From positions 62,001 through 126,000 of the forward strand of contig NZ_LZOZ01000017.1 of NCBI RefSeq assembly GCF_001679485.1: a DNA stretch of 64,000 bases, in the 5' to 3' direction. The translations under genes were made by a program, and so were the position numbers. The notes under the pieces were generated by a model. The model saw only the letters and a program-made list of their open reading frames with translations. It was not told where the DNA came from and did not search any database. Each line of letters begins with the position of its first letter. Position 1 is the first letter of the stretch. Source of the DNA: Haemophilus sp. CCUG 60358 (lineage in GTDB: Bacteria > Pseudomonadota > Gammaproteobacteria > Enterobacterales > Pasteurellaceae). Below, one piece after another: positions 10,282-19,622 of the stretch.

Positions 10282-11370
10282 TTAGTCATGTTGTGTGCAA
10301 CGCTCAATCGCGTTTAGCACAAGAGATTTGTCGGTATCAGTCGCTACGTAGGCTTGACCAAGCGCTTTTAGCAACACAAGACGTAACTTACCTGCCAGTA
10401 CTTTTTTATCTCGCATCATGTGCGGTAAATAATCGTCTGGTTGCATAGCATCAGGCGAAACGGTCGGCAAATTAGCACGCGCTAAAAGTTTTTCTAAACG
10501 TGCAACATCTTCAAAAGAAAGATCGCCTAATTGTTCAGATAACACCGCAGCCATCATAGTTCCAGCTGCAACAGCTTCACCATGTAACCAGTTTCCGTAA
10601 CCTAAATGTGTTTCGATCGCATGTCCAAAAGTATGGCCGAGATTTAATAATGCACGATCACCTTTTTCAGTTTCATCGCGCGCAACGACATCCGCTTTAA
10701 TTTGGCAACAACGCGCAATACAATGCTGAAGTGAACTTTGATTTAACGCAACTAATTCATCAATATGTGCTTCAAGCCATTCGAAAAAGGCATAATCTAA
10801 AATCGCCCCATATTTAATGACTTCCGCAAGTCCCGCATTCACCTCACGTTTTGGCAAGGTATTGAGTGTAAGGGTGTCAATGATCACCGTAGAAGGTTGA
10901 TAAAACGCCCCAATCATATTTTTGCCCAATTCATGATTAACGGCTGTTTTGCCACCAACAGAAGAATCCACTTGGGCTAATAATGTGGTAGGAATTTGAA
11001 TAAAACGCACGCCACGCTGATAGCTTGCTGCAGCAAAACCTGCCACATCACCAATCACACCACCACCTAATGCAATAATGGTAGTATCTCGCCCATGATT
11101 ATGTTTTAAAAGTGCGGTAAAAATGAGGTTTAAAGAATCGAGCGTTTTATATTTTTCGCCATCAGGCAATAATACTGATTCAACCTGACAGCCGATTTTT
11201 TCTAGCGTTTGTATAACGGTTTCAAGATAATATTGTGCGACGGTTGGATTAGTCACGATCATCACTTTATCCCCTTTCTTCAGCGGATAACAGGTTTCAT
11301 CTTTTAATAAACCTTCACCAATGTAAATGGGATAACGACGTTCTTTTAATTCAACATTTACGCACAACAT
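10282..11370 (-). CDS. aroB: 3-dehydroquinate synthase
   Basis: Second step of the shikimate pathway, converting DAHP to 3-dehydroquinate in a metal- and NAD-dependent reaction. The 362-residue length is typical. The glycine-rich NAD-binding segment [14 protein letters not shown] and the metal-ligand region [12 protein letters not shown] (with HGEAVAAG) are visible. It lies 9 bases downstream of aroK on the same strand. The pathway yields chorismate, which is also a possible source of an aromatic starter for the adjacent aryl polyene locus; that link is inference. Confidence 0.97.
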   Translation of the reverse strand: MLCVNVELKERRYPIYIGEGLLKDETCYPLKKGDKVMIVTNPTVAQYYLETVIQTLEKIGCQVESVLLPDGEKYKTLDSLNLIFTALLKHNHGRDTTIIALGGGVIGDVAGFAAASYQRGVRFIQIPTTLLAQVDSSVGGKTAVNHELGKNMIGAFYQPSTVIIDTLTLNTLPKREVNAGLAEVIKYGAILDYAFFEWLEAHIDELVALNQSSLQHCIARCCQIKADVVARDETEKGDRALLNLGHTFGHAIETHLGYGNWLHGEAVAAGTMMAAVLSEQLGDLSFEDVARLEKLLARANLPTVSPDAMQPDDYLPHMMRDKKVLAGKLRLVLLKALGQAYVATDTDKSLVLNAIERCTQHD

Positions 11371-11379
11371 TTTTAATCC

Positions 11380-11922
11380 TTAGAGTGAACCGTTTAAGCC
11401 GTTTAGATTATCAATTAAATCAACAATTTGATTAACCATTACTTTGGCATTTTGCTCATCTGTTGGCAAAGTAATATCCGCAATTTCTTCGTATAACGGA
11501 TTACGCACTTTAGCTAAATCTTCAAGCACTTGGCGAGGGTCATCAGCCCCTTGTAATAATGGGCGCTTTTTATCACGTTGTGTACGTTGATATTGCTTAT
11601 CTACCGTGGTTTCTAAATAAATGACAATACCACGAGCAGAAAGATAATTACGACTCTCTTTTGACATCACTGCTCCACCACCAGTGGAAAGCACGACGCC
11701 CTGTAATTGAGTCAATTCATTGATAATACGTTCTTCACGCTTACGAAAGCCTTCTTCGCCTTCTAAATCAAAAATCCAGCTAATGTCTGCTCCCGCACGT
11801 TCCTCAATTACGGCATCTGAATCGACAAAATCCATATTCAATTGTTGCGCAAGCTGACGGCCAATGGTGCTTTTACCCGCGCCCATTGGACCTACTAAAA
11901 AAATATTACGTTTTTCAGCCAT
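11380..11922 (-). CDS. aroK: Shikimate kinase I
   Basis: Phosphorylates shikimate with ATP. 180 residues with Walker [10 protein letters not shown] at residues 11-19, the shikimate-binding [11 protein letters not shown], the RKREE segment and the LID region (QRDKKRPLL). It is the first gene of the aroK-aroB-dam group. The upstream 362 bases separate it from the divergent biosynthetic locus. Confidence 0.97.
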   Translation of the reverse strand: MAEKRNIFLVGPMGAGKSTIGRQLAQQLNMDFVDSDAVIEERAGADISWIFDLEGEEGFRKREERIINELTQLQGVVLSTGGGAVMSKESRNYLSARGIVIYLETTVDKQYQRTQRDKKRPLLQGADDPRQVLEDLAKVRNPLYEEIADITLPTDEQNAKVMVNQIVDLIDNLNGLNGSL

Positions 11923-12284
11923 TGTTATTCTTCTAACTTAAATAATGTTCAAATTAATCTTTCCTAATAAAAACTGGCCACCTGAAAAAATGGCAGCCCG
12001 AAAGATCACCCAAAAAATAATGAAGATTATCGCAATAAATCCCCCTATGTTTCAACCTTTAGCGGGAATTTATTTTAAGAAGCGCAAAAGTGCGGTCAGT
12101 TTTTGAGGGATTTTTATGTTTAGACTAATACTCGCCTCTAAAATCGCCACTAAACTAACCTTTTAAGCATGATGCTTACCTTTATTTTCAACTAAAACTG
12201 CTCTAGATAGCGCCTTTAAACAGGCTATAAATTAGGCATTAAATAATATATAATGGCGCGCTAAATTACATTTTACGTTTAATT
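11923..12284. other. Divergent intergenic region between aroK and the biosynthetic locus
   Basis: This 362-base gap must hold the aroK promoter and the promoter of the first biosynthetic gene. It contains one exact uptake signal (12088-12096), a possible 16-codon ORF at 12116-12166 behind GAGGGA, and a TATAAT box at 12249-12254. No longer gene is visible on either strand. Confidence 0.6.
12226..12254 (+). promoter_or_regulatory. Candidate promoter of the DAR/APE locus
   Basis: A consensus -10 TATAAT (12249-12254) lies 30 bases before the first ATG. A weak -35 TATAAA (12226-12231) is spaced by 17 bases. The good -10 combined with a poor -35 would fit activator-dependent transcription, but no activator site is recognised. 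Confidence 0.45.
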
Positions 12285-13205
12285 ATGTCTCAATCTCAAA
12301 AGCACATTTTAGTTATTTCTTATTCACAAACGGGGCAGTTGAATGAGCTGACTCAGCATTTTCTTCAACCATTGAAGCAACAAGAAAATATTGTTATTGA
12401 CGAATGCCAAATTGAACCGATTCAACCCTACTCTTTTCCTTGGAAATTTATTCCCTTTTTTAATCAATTTCCAGAATCAGTTCATCTCAAACCGGCACCG
12501 ATTGAAACGCCAATATTACAACGCGAAAAATATGATTTAGTCATCATCGCTTACAGCGTGTGGTTTCTATCGCCTTCACAACCTATCTCGGCATTTTTAC
12601 AATCTGAACAGGCTAAAATCTTAAAAAACACGCCTGTCATTACACTGATTGGCTGCCGTAATATGTGGTTGATGGCGCAAGAAAAAATGAAAAAAATGCT
12701 GACCGCACTTGATGCTAACTTAATTGGTAATGTGGTTAAAACGGATCAATCCAATGCTTGGGCAAGCTTTATTACAACTCCTGCATGGATGCTTAGTGGA
12801 GAAAAACGTTATTTTTCATGGCTGCCGAGTGCAGGAATTAGTGATGCAGATATGCAAGATATGCAACGTTTTGGATATCGTTTAGTACAGATTCTGAACG
12901 AAAATCAACCTTTAGATAAATCACTTTTCCAAAACATGGGCGCCGTCAAAATTGATGAAAAATTAATGATGAGCGAAAAAGTCGGTCATCGCAGCTTTTA
13001 TATCTGGGGAAAATTGCTGTTAAAGTGCGGTCAAATTTCGCCTGTTTTTCGTCAAGCCATGCTCTATTTTTATATCGTATTTTTGATTATACTAATTCTC
13101 ACTGTTGTACCACTTTCAGCCGTGGTAAAACGCCTATTAAAACCATTATTAAAAGAAAAACTGGCGCGCCAAAAGCGCTATTTTGCTGAACCTTCAGGGG
13201 AATAA
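12285..13205 (+). CDS. DarA-like dialkylresorcinol-forming flavodoxin-fold protein
   Basis: 306 residues. The N terminus (ILVISYSQTGQLNEL) is a flavodoxin-like phosphate-binding loop, and the central YDLVIIAYSVWFLSPSQP resembles the second flavin-contacting segment. One membrane segment is seen near residues 262-282 (FYIVFLIILILTVVPLSAV), followed by a basic tail. This architecture matches proteins annotated as dialkylresorcinol condensing enzyme (DarA), which aromatise the diketide condensation product formed by DarB. The next gene, three bases on, is a DarB-like KAS III, which strengthens the assignment. The function is inferred from family and context. Confidence 0.7.
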   Translation: MSQSQKHILVISYSQTGQLNELTQHFLQPLKQQENIVIDECQIEPIQPYSFPWKFIPFFNQFPESVHLKPAPIETPILQREKYDLVIIAYSVWFLSPSQPISAFLQSEQAKILKNTPVITLIGCRNMWLMAQEKMKKMLTALDANLIGNVVKTDQSNAWASFITTPAWMLSGEKRYFSWLPSAGISDADMQDMQRFGYRLVQILNENQPLDKSLFQNMGAVKIDEKLMMSEKVGHRSFYIWGKLLLKCGQISPVFRQAMLYFYIVFLIILILTVVPLSAVVKRLLKPLLKEKLARQKRYFAEPSGE

Positions 13206-13207
13206 TT

Positions 13208-14368
13208 TTGACTTCACTACATGATGTTTATATTAATCGAGTTGCTGCATTTTTACCAAATGAACCCGTAACAAATGATCAAATGGAACAAGTGCTCGGT
13301 ATGATTGGTAAGACACCATCCCGCGTACGTAAAATGATCTTACGTTCGAATGCGATAAAAACGCGTCACTATGCAATTAATCCGGAAACCCGAGAAACAA
13401 CACATACCAGCACTGAGCTTGCAGTAGAAGCCATTAATGATTTAATTCGCCAAGGGATGGATGTCAATGAGGTGAGTTGCTTGGCATGCGGTACGTCTTA
13501 CCCCGATCAAATTATGCCGGGCCAAGGTGTCATGGTGCATGGTTTAATCCCCAATGCACCACCTTATGAAGTCCTGACTGCCGCGGGTGTTTGTGTAGCG
13601 GGTATGGCAGCAATGAAACATGCTTACAATGCAGTTCGTACTGGTGAACATCAAAGTTCAATTGCCGTGGCATCTGAAGCGGCATCCGCCATCATGCGTG
13701 GTGAACATTTTCAAGCAGAAATTGAGCAACGACAATTAGATGAAGCTAAACCGGAAATTGGTTTTGAAAAAGATTTTCTACGTTGGATGCTTTCTGACGG
13801 TGCTGGTGCCGTACAATTAAGTAATCAGCCCAATCAGCATGGATTTAGCTTAAAGATCCACTGGATTGACCTTATTTCTTACGCCAATGAAATGCCTGTG
13901 TGTATGTATGCAGGTGCAGAGATTCGTGACGAACAATTTGTGAGTTGGAAAAACGTCACTAAAGAAGAGCGTGAAGCGCGTAGCCTGATGGCTGTTAAGC
14001 AAGATGTCAAATTACTCAATGAAAATATTGTGCGTTGCACGGTTGAAAATGCGCTATTACGCTTAATTGATAAATATGACTTAAAAGCAGACGAGATTGA
14101 TTATTTCTTACCTCATTATTCTTCAGGCTTTTTCCGAGATAAATTATTAGATGGACTGAAAAATATTAATTTTGAGATCCCACAAGAAAAATGGTTCACC
14201 AATCTTGAAAGTAAAGGGAATACAGGCTCTGCATCTATTTACATCATTTTGCAAGAATTTCTAGAGAAATTCCCGCTCCAAAATGGGCAAAAAGTATTGT
14301 GCTATATTCCAGAGAGCGGTCGTTTCTCCTCTTGTTTTATGTTGCTTGAGGTCGTGAATGGACATTAA
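13208..14368 (+). CDS. KAS III-type condensing enzyme, DarB-like
   Basis: 386 residues with the complete Cys-His-Asn triad of FabH-type ketosynthases: Cys129 in AAGVCVAGMAAM, His in FLPHYSSG and Asn in SKGNTGSASIY. DarB enzymes join two fatty or polyene acyl thioesters to a cyclohexanedione, which DarA oxidises to a resorcinol. The start is TTG at 13208 behind AGGGGA with good spacing; no in-frame ATG lies close by. The 3' end overlaps the following gene by 11 bases. It is much longer than housekeeping FabH (316 residues, also in this window), so it is not a duplicate of that gene. Confidence 0.78.
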   Translation: MTSLHDVYINRVAAFLPNEPVTNDQMEQVLGMIGKTPSRVRKMILRSNAIKTRHYAINPETRETTHTSTELAVEAINDLIRQGMDVNEVSCLACGTSYPDQIMPGQGVMVHGLIPNAPPYEVLTAAGVCVAGMAAMKHAYNAVRTGEHQSSIAVASEAASAIMRGEHFQAEIEQRQLDEAKPEIGFEKDFLRWMLSDGAGAVQLSNQPNQHGFSLKIHWIDLISYANEMPVCMYAGAEIRDEQFVSWKNVTKEEREARSLMAVKQDVKLLNENIVRCTVENALLRLIDKYDLKADEIDYFLPHYSSGFFRDKLLDGLKNINFEIPQEKWFTNLESKGNTGSASIYIILQEFLEKFPLQNGQKVLCYIPESGRFSSCFMLLEVVNGH

Positions 14369-14747
14369 TGAAATCCCACAAGACGACAGTAAAATTTTTC
14401 GTGGGCAAAAGAAAGTCATTTATGCCACTCAAAATGGTCATTATAAAACTGGCACAACAACAGGTTGGGATACAGAAGCATTTGTCACCGAACAAGCGGT
14501 TGAAGAATTTAACCAACTGACAAATGAAGCCTTAGATGCGGTAAAACGCGGTGAAAAATCACCGCTCTTTTATTATATGTATCGTTATCGTTTTGACCTG
14601 CCAACACTTGCTCAAACAACAGGGCTTTGGCAGTGGCAAATTAAACGACATTTTAAACCAAGTGTCTTTGAGAAACTGTCGGATAATGTATTGGCTAAAT
14701 ATGCAGAAGCATTTGGCGTGTCAACTTCAACATTAAAAACGATCTAA
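14358..14747 (+). CDS. Unknown protein with an XRE-like C-terminal segment
   Basis: 129 residues, not recognised as a named family. The N-terminal half has short beta-like stretches (QKKVIYATQNGHYKTGTTTG). The C-terminal half (about residues 75-129: LPTLAQTTGLWQWQIKRHF, then LSDNVLAKYAEAFGVS) has the spacing of an XRE-type helix-turn-helix. It overlaps the DarB-like gene by 11 bases, so it belongs to the transcript. A cluster-specific regulator is one reading; a small accessory protein with a structural HTH is another. Confidence 0.6.
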   Translation: MDINEIPQDDSKIFRGQKKVIYATQNGHYKTGTTTGWDTEAFVTEQAVEEFNQLTNEALDAVKRGEKSPLFYYMYRYRFDLPTLAQTTGLWQWQIKRHFKPSVFEKLSDNVLAKYAEAFGVSTSTLKTI

Positions 14748-14776
14748 ATAAAAATCACAGTTATATATTAATTCCT

Positions 14777-15766
14777 ATGAACAATTTCCAGCATCAGCAC
14801 ACGGCTCACTGCGAAAGTGGTGTCATGTCCACTATGTTGAAAGCACAAGGTGTCGATTTTAACGAGGCGATGGTTTTCGGCTTAGCCTCAGCGTTGACCT
14901 TTGTTTATATTCCATTAGTTAAAGTCAATGGAATGCCACTCATATCCTACCGCATGCCCCCAAAATCAATCATTAAAAATGTGGCAAAACGTTTAAAAGT
15001 GCGGTTAAACATACAAAAGTTTCGTTCGCCACAAGCTGGACAAGAAGCACTCGATCTCGCATTGACCGAAAATAAATTAGTTGGTTTACAAACCTCTGTT
15101 TTCTGGTTGCCTTATTTCCCACCAGAAATGCGTTTCCATTTTAATGCCCACAATTTAATTGTGTACGGCAAAGAGCACAATGACTACTTAGTTAGCGATC
15201 CCGTTTTTGAAACGGTACAGCATTGTGCTGCTGAAGATTTACAACGCGCGCGTTTTGTGAAAGGTGTACTGGCGCCAAAAGGGTTGATGTATTACTTTGA
15301 AAGCCAACCAGACTTAGCGAAGATTGATTTACCAAGTATTACCCGTAAAGCTATTCGAAAAAATGCCAAACAAATGTTGGCTCCACTCTTTTTCGTCGGT
15401 GTAAAAGGTATCCGTACTGTAGCCAAAAAAATTGAAAAACTGGCAACGCATCCTTCGGACAAATACAAACGCTTATATCTGGGTCACATCGTGCGTATGC
15501 AAGAAGAAATCGGCACTGGTGGTGCAGGTTTTCGCTATTTATATGCCTATTTTCTCGAACAAGCCTCTGATATCTGCCAAGAACCTAAATACAAACAGAC
15601 TTCCGAACAAATGACTGAAATTGGCGATATGTGGCGTCAATTTGCGGGATTATGTGTGAAACAATGCAAGAAACCAACAAATAAAGGTTATCACACCGTA
15701 GCTGAATATTTGCGTGACATTGCAAATAAAGAACAACAAATTTGGCAAACATTACGTAATTTATGA
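14777..15766 (+). CDS. BtrH-N-domain protein, putative acyl-ACP transferase
   Basis: 329 residues. The N-terminal half resembles the BtrH N-terminal domain, a papain/C39-like fold. Candidate catalytic residues are Cys13 in HTAHCESGVM, His in HFNAHNLIVYG and Asp in DYLVSDPVF. BtrH in butirosin biosynthesis moves an acyl group from an ACP to an acceptor, so this protein could release or transfer a chain from the cluster ACP. The C-terminal part is helical and of unknown role. It overlaps the ABC ATPase gene by 4 bases. Activity and substrate are inference. Confidence 0.65.
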   Translation: MNNFQHQHTAHCESGVMSTMLKAQGVDFNEAMVFGLASALTFVYIPLVKVNGMPLISYRMPPKSIIKNVAKRLKVRLNIQKFRSPQAGQEALDLALTENKLVGLQTSVFWLPYFPPEMRFHFNAHNLIVYGKEHNDYLVSDPVFETVQHCAAEDLQRARFVKGVLAPKGLMYYFESQPDLAKIDLPSITRKAIRKNAKQMLAPLFFVGVKGIRTVAKKIEKLATHPSDKYKRLYLGHIVRMQEEIGTGGAGFRYLYAYFLEQASDICQEPKYKQTSEQMTEIGDMWRQFAGLCVKQCKKPTNKGYHTVAEYLRDIANKEQQIWQTLRNL

Positions 15767-16485
15767 TTCAAATAAATAATCTTAGCCATCTCTACCCTAA
15801 CGCTGAAAAAAATGCATTAAGTGCGGTCAATTTTGATATTGAATCAGCTTCCACGATTGGACTTTTAGGTCCGAATGGTGCAGGTAAAACGACATTAATG
15901 TCTCTACTTGCTGGGTTGCAATCTGTGCAACAAGGAGAAATTTATTTTGACGGTGTACCTTTTGCAAAACTAAGCAAAAAACAGCGCCATCAGATTTCCT
16001 TGGTGCCACAGGATTTTGCATTTTATCCCTTGCTCACGGTTTTGGAAAATCTGAGATTTTTTGCGTCATTGTATGATGTTCGAGATAAAGGTTATTTACT
16101 AGAACTACTCGCTAAGGTAGATTTAACCTCTGATAAAAATAAGCTTGCGAAACATTTATCCGGCGGGTTAAAGCGCCGTTTAAATTTTGCTATTGGCTTA
16201 ATTAATCGCCCAAAAGTGATTTTTCTAGATGAGATCACAGTGGGTATTGACCCACAATCCCGCCAATTTATTTTAGATAGCGTAGCGGCGCTGAAAGAGC
16301 AAGGTGTGACGGTAATTTATACCTCTCATTATTTACAAGAAATAGAGCAATTATGTGATAAGTTAGTGCTGTTAAATGAAGGCAATCTCATTTATCAAGG
16401 CACCGTGCAAGGCATTTTAGAAGAAGGACAAAGTTTGGAACGTTTTTATTTAGATTTTTTAAATCAGGCGGGAAAAACATGTTAA
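15763..16485 (+). CDS. ABC transporter ATP-binding protein
   Basis: 240-residue nucleotide-binding domain with Walker A GPNGAGKTT, Q-loop VPQDF, signature LSGGLKRRL, Walker B VIFLDEIT and switch His in YTSHYLQE. The signature (SGGLKRR) is of the drug/pigment-export type rather than the import type. It overlaps its upstream neighbour by 4 bases and the permease gene by 7, so ATPase and permease form a two-gene exporter. The location between resorcinol-type genes suggests it moves a cluster intermediate or product. Confidence 0.9.
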   Translation: MIQINNLSHLYPNAEKNALSAVNFDIESASTIGLLGPNGAGKTTLMSLLAGLQSVQQGEIYFDGVPFAKLSKKQRHQISLVPQDFAFYPLLTVLENLRFFASLYDVRDKGYLLELLAKVDLTSDKNKLAKHLSGGLKRRLNFAIGLINRPKVIFLDEITVGIDPQSRQFILDSVAALKEQGVTVIYTSHYLQEIEQLCDKLVLLNEGNLIYQGTVQGILEEGQSLERFYLDFLNQAGKTC

Positions 16486-17720
16486 TTGCATCGATTTTTA
16501 AAGAAATGCGCCTATTAAGCCGTGATCTGCATGGTGTTGCTGTGTTATTCATTATGCCAATTCTGTTTATGTTGATTATGTCGGCGGCATTGAGTAATGA
16601 TAATACATTAAGCAATCGGTCAGAGATTGTACTATTAAGTGAAAAAAATCAGCTAAATGATGATTTTCTCACTCAACTCAAGAAAGAAAATCTTGCGGTT
16701 AAACAAGCTCCATTATCAGAATTAACTCAATATCAAGCTGATTTACAAACAGGTAAATTTGACCTATTGGTTTTAAATCCTAATCAAAAACAGACCGCAC
16801 TTTCGGAAGAACAGGCTTTACAACTTTGGTTGAATCCTAGTGTAGATCGCAGTTGGTTACTGGGTGTGAAAGGCGTATTGCAAAAACATTATTCACAACT
16901 ACGTTTAAACGATTATTTAGCTGATAATCACATCACATTAGAAAATAATAAACGCAAACCAATTAAAGAAATTCAGAATAAAGTCAATAAAGAGCTGGAT
17001 AGCAAATTTGCTCAAATTAATGATTATCTTTCTAAAGATTTGTGGCAAGAAATTTATGTCAATCGTCATGGAAAGGAAGTGAGCAAACCAAGCTCCGTGC
17101 AACATAGTGTACCGGCTTGGCTGATTTTTGGCATGTTCTTTATTATGATTCCTCTATCTAATGTGATGGCAATGGAGCGTCAAACCAATACGCTAACCCG
17201 TTTACGCATGGCGCGAGCCTCTGCATTGAGCTTGATTATTGCCAAATTAATTCCTTATTTTTTGATTAACCAGTTACAATTCGTCGGCATGGTCGCGCTT
17301 GGTTATTTTGTCCTCCCTGCACTTGATATGCCCGCATTTACACTCTCTGGAAGTTGGTTACCCTACATCGTATTATCCAGTGCAGTAAGTCTTGCGGCAC
17401 TAGGGTATGGTTTGTTAATTAGTGTAGTAGCGAGAACCACTGAACATGCGGTCGTATTAGGCGGAGGTGGTATTATTATCATGGCAGCCATTGGCGGTAT
17501 TATGGTGCCTGTTTATGTGATGCCAGAAATCATGCAAACTATTTCGCAATTTTCGCCTATGGGCTGGGCATTAAGTGGTTTCCAAAATTTATTATTAAAT
17601 CACTATCACCTTAACCAAATACAACAACCACTCTATTTATTAAGTGGATTTGGGGCAATCACATTACTTTTAGCTACTTTCATTTATCAACGACAATTAA
17701 CTAAACAAGCGAGATTCTAA
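16479..17720 (+). CDS. ABC-2 type exporter permease
   Basis: 413 residues. One N-terminal membrane helix (about residues 20-38, VLFIMPILFMLIMSAAL) is followed by a soluble extracytoplasmic region of about 170 residues and five further helices (from VPAWLIFGMFFIMIPL to the GFGAITLLLATFIY C terminus). This is the ABC-2 layout seen in exporters of drugs, polysaccharides and lipids. It overlaps the ATPase gene by 7 bases and ends on the first base of the ACP start codon. The substrate is unknown. Confidence 0.85.
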   Translation: MLIASIFKEMRLLSRDLHGVAVLFIMPILFMLIMSAALSNDNTLSNRSEIVLLSEKNQLNDDFLTQLKKENLAVKQAPLSELTQYQADLQTGKFDLLVLNPNQKQTALSEEQALQLWLNPSVDRSWLLGVKGVLQKHYSQLRLNDYLADNHITLENNKRKPIKEIQNKVNKELDSKFAQINDYLSKDLWQEIYVNRHGKEVSKPSSVQHSVPAWLIFGMFFIMIPLSNVMAMERQTNTLTRLRMARASALSLIIAKLIPYFLINQLQFVGMVALGYFVLPALDMPAFTLSGSWLPYIVLSSAVSLAALGYGLLISVVARTTEHAVVLGGGGIIIMAAIGGIMVPVYVMPEIMQTISQFSPMGWALSGFQNLLLNHYHLNQIQQPLYLLSGFGAITLLLATFIYQRQLTKQARF

Positions 17721-18010
17721 TGGCTTATACTTTTACACTGGAAGCGCCAGCACTTGAGCTGGAACTCAAAAAACTCATCGTTCAAGAAACGGAAAAAGAT
17801 GAATTTGATCCTGCCGAAATTCGTGATGATGAATGGCTATTTGGCGAACAAAGCCGTATTCAATTAGATTCATTAGATGCGTTACAAGTTGTTGTAGCAC
17901 TACAGGCTCATTTTGGTGTGCGTTTACAAGGTGATCGCATGGTGCGCAAACACATGATGAACATACGTGATCTCGCGGCTTTTATCCGTGAACAACATAG
18001 TAAAATCTAA
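17720..18010 (+). CDS. Acyl carrier protein of the DAR half
   Basis: 96 residues with the phosphopantetheine attachment motif LDSLDAL (Ser51). It is longer at the N terminus than housekeeping AcpP (76 residues) and more basic near its C terminus. Its ATG and stop each overlap neighbouring genes by one base (TAATG), giving tight coupling with the permease and ketosynthase genes. It probably carries the chain made by the following ketosynthase. Confidence 0.85.
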   Translation: MAYTFTLEAPALELELKKLIVQETEKDEFDPAEIRDDEWLFGEQSRIQLDSLDALQVVVALQAHFGVRLQGDRMVRKHMMNIRDLAAFIREQHSKI

Positions 18011-18996
18011 TGAACGTTTATCTCAATGCTGTTTCTGCTCGATTTGCTGAAAAGCTTGGTCAACGAGCTTCCAATATGCTAGGCCAACCGCTTAGCTTTC
18101 CTTATTTCAACGCATTTAAGGAACCGCTGCTGTCATTAGAGCAGCTCTATCACTATATTGATATTGAAATCGACCGCACTTTACAACGTGCGGGTTGGGA
18201 TAAATCTGATCTAAAAAACATCCCCATTCTACTTGGTTCTACCGCTTATATGATCAGTGACTGTGAAATTCGCATTGCTCATCACCAAGCATTACCGAAA
18301 GAATATAACCTTACTGCCATCGCTGAGAATTTAGGAAATCGCTATCAGACAGAAGTATCTAGTTTTGCCACGTCTTGTACATCTTCGGCACAAGCCATTG
18401 GTTATGCATACAAAATGCTGAAAACTGGTATGTATAAAAAGGCCCTAGTAGTTGGTTTTGAGATGTTTAATCGTCTTACTTTTGAACATTTCCAATCCAT
18501 GAACCTATTATCACAAGCCAATGAATATCACCCTTTCATCAATCCTACGGGCATTGTATTAGGCGAAGGCGTTGGGTGTGTCGCATTATCAACAGAAAAA
18601 AACGTGTCATTCCCATGTGAAATATTGGGGATAACAACAATCACAGATAATGAAAATCTGACCAACAGTAGCGAAACGGCATTACGTCAATTACTCACCA
18701 ACTGTTTAGCAAAAACAAATCTAAAAACAGAAAACATTCAAGGCATTAAAGTGCATGGTGTAGGGGGGAATAGCGATGAGATGGAACAATCAGTTTTACA
18801 GGAACTCTTCCCGAATACCGAAACCATTTTAGTAAAACCCTATATGGGGCATACGCTTGGTGCCAGTGGTGCATTAGAAACCGCATTTTTAATCGAACAC
18901 TTACAAAAAACTGATGTTAAGTGCGGTCACTTTTTAAATTATTTTTTAGGTTTTGGCGGTAGCAATATTGCATGGATTTTAAAGGTGAGTGAATGA
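18010..18996 (+). CDS. Short beta-ketoacyl-ACP synthase (KAS I/II-like)
   Basis: 328 residues, shorter than the usual 400-410 because the N-terminal region is reduced. The catalytic triad is still complete: Cys123 in FATSCTSSAQ, His249 in VHGVGGNS (HGTGT in most homologues) and His281 in MGHTLGASGA. It should therefore be able to condense. It is followed with a 4-base overlap by a chain-length-factor-like protein, so the two may form a heterodimer as in type II polyketide systems. An exact uptake signal is present at 18919-18927. Confidence 0.82.
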   Translation: MNVYLNAVSARFAEKLGQRASNMLGQPLSFPYFNAFKEPLLSLEQLYHYIDIEIDRTLQRAGWDKSDLKNIPILLGSTAYMISDCEIRIAHHQALPKEYNLTAIAENLGNRYQTEVSSFATSCTSSAQAIGYAYKMLKTGMYKKALVVGFEMFNRLTFEHFQSMNLLSQANEYHPFINPTGIVLGEGVGCVALSTEKNVSFPCEILGITTITDNENLTNSSETALRQLLTNCLAKTNLKTENIQGIKVHGVGGNSDEMEQSVLQELFPNTETILVKPYMGHTLGASGALETAFLIEHLQKTDVKCGHFLNYFLGFGGSNIAWILKVSE

Positions 18997-19589
18997 CATT
19001 TTATATAAAACAAACTAATCAGTTCATCGCCAATGGCGTGGATGATAAAACGTTACGCCAGCAACTCAAAGAACAAGGTCTCGATGCTCGTCGTTTAAGT
19101 CGTTTTACTCAACTTGCTTTGCTTGGTGCGATACCATTAAACCCCTATATTGATGAAAATACAGGAATTTATTTAGGATCGCTTTTTAATTCACCAAGCA
19201 AGTTTGATAAAATGTTTCATCAACTGATGGAGCAAAATTTGCCTAGCCCTTTAGATTTTATGGCAAATATCAATAACGCAGCGACGTTTCAACTGACTCA
19301 AACCTTACAAACCTCAGCCAACTCCGTATTTTTAGCGATTAACCATCAAACCATTTGGCAGCCACTAAAACTCGCCTTATTGGATCTTGAAAACGATGAA
19401 ATATCATCTGCATTAATCGGTTGGACGCTAGAAAAAAGTGAGCATTCTGAACAAACTGAAGGGGCCGTGTTTTGGCTTATTTCTAAAAATGGGGAAAATT
19501 CGGAAAGAAAACTTGATCTCTTCTCTCTTGAGCATTCAATGTCTGAAAGCTTAGATTTTCTTTCTCAAATCAAAAAAATAACACCTTAA
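18993..19589 (+). CDS. Ketosynthase-like chain-length-factor candidate
   Basis: 198 residues. The segment GIYLGSLFNSPSKFDKMF followed by LPSPLDFMANINNAATF has the layout of the N-terminal half of a ketosynthase (the Ketoacyl-synt_2 type), with no active-site Cys. Half-size ketosynthase-like proteins act as chain-length factors in aryl polyene systems. The start ATG overlaps the ketosynthase stop (ATGA). It is the last gene before a strong terminator. The family assignment is by pattern only; a pairing partner role with the preceding ketosynthase is inference. Confidence 0.6.
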   Translation: MTFYIKQTNQFIANGVDDKTLRQQLKEQGLDARRLSRFTQLALLGAIPLNPYIDENTGIYLGSLFNSPSKFDKMFHQLMEQNLPSPLDFMANINNAATFQLTQTLQTSANSVFLAINHQTIWQPLKLALLDLENDEISSALIGWTLEKSEHSEQTEGAVFWLISKNGENSERKLDLFSLEHSMSESLDFLSQIKKITP

Positions 19590-19614
19590 TTGATATCAAC
19601 TAAGGTGTTATTTA
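19576..19614. terminator. Strong bidirectional terminator at the end of the DAR half
   Basis: A perfect 13-bp stem (AAATAACACCTTA at 19576-19588 with TAAGGTGTTATTT at 19601-19613) encloses a 12-base loop that itself contains the palindrome TTGATATCAA. The stop codon of the upstream gene is part of the stem. It serves the convergent lipoprotein gene as well. Confidence 0.8.
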
Positions 19615-19622
19615 ATAAACAA

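Noticed and set aside
12116..12166. 16-codon ORF with GAGGGA upstream, a possible leader peptide before the biosynthetic locus
   Set aside because: The GAGGGA lies just after an uptake signal, where similar A/T-rich tails are frequent in this window. The peptide has no regulatory codon run and no terminator follows. Support is too weak for a feature.
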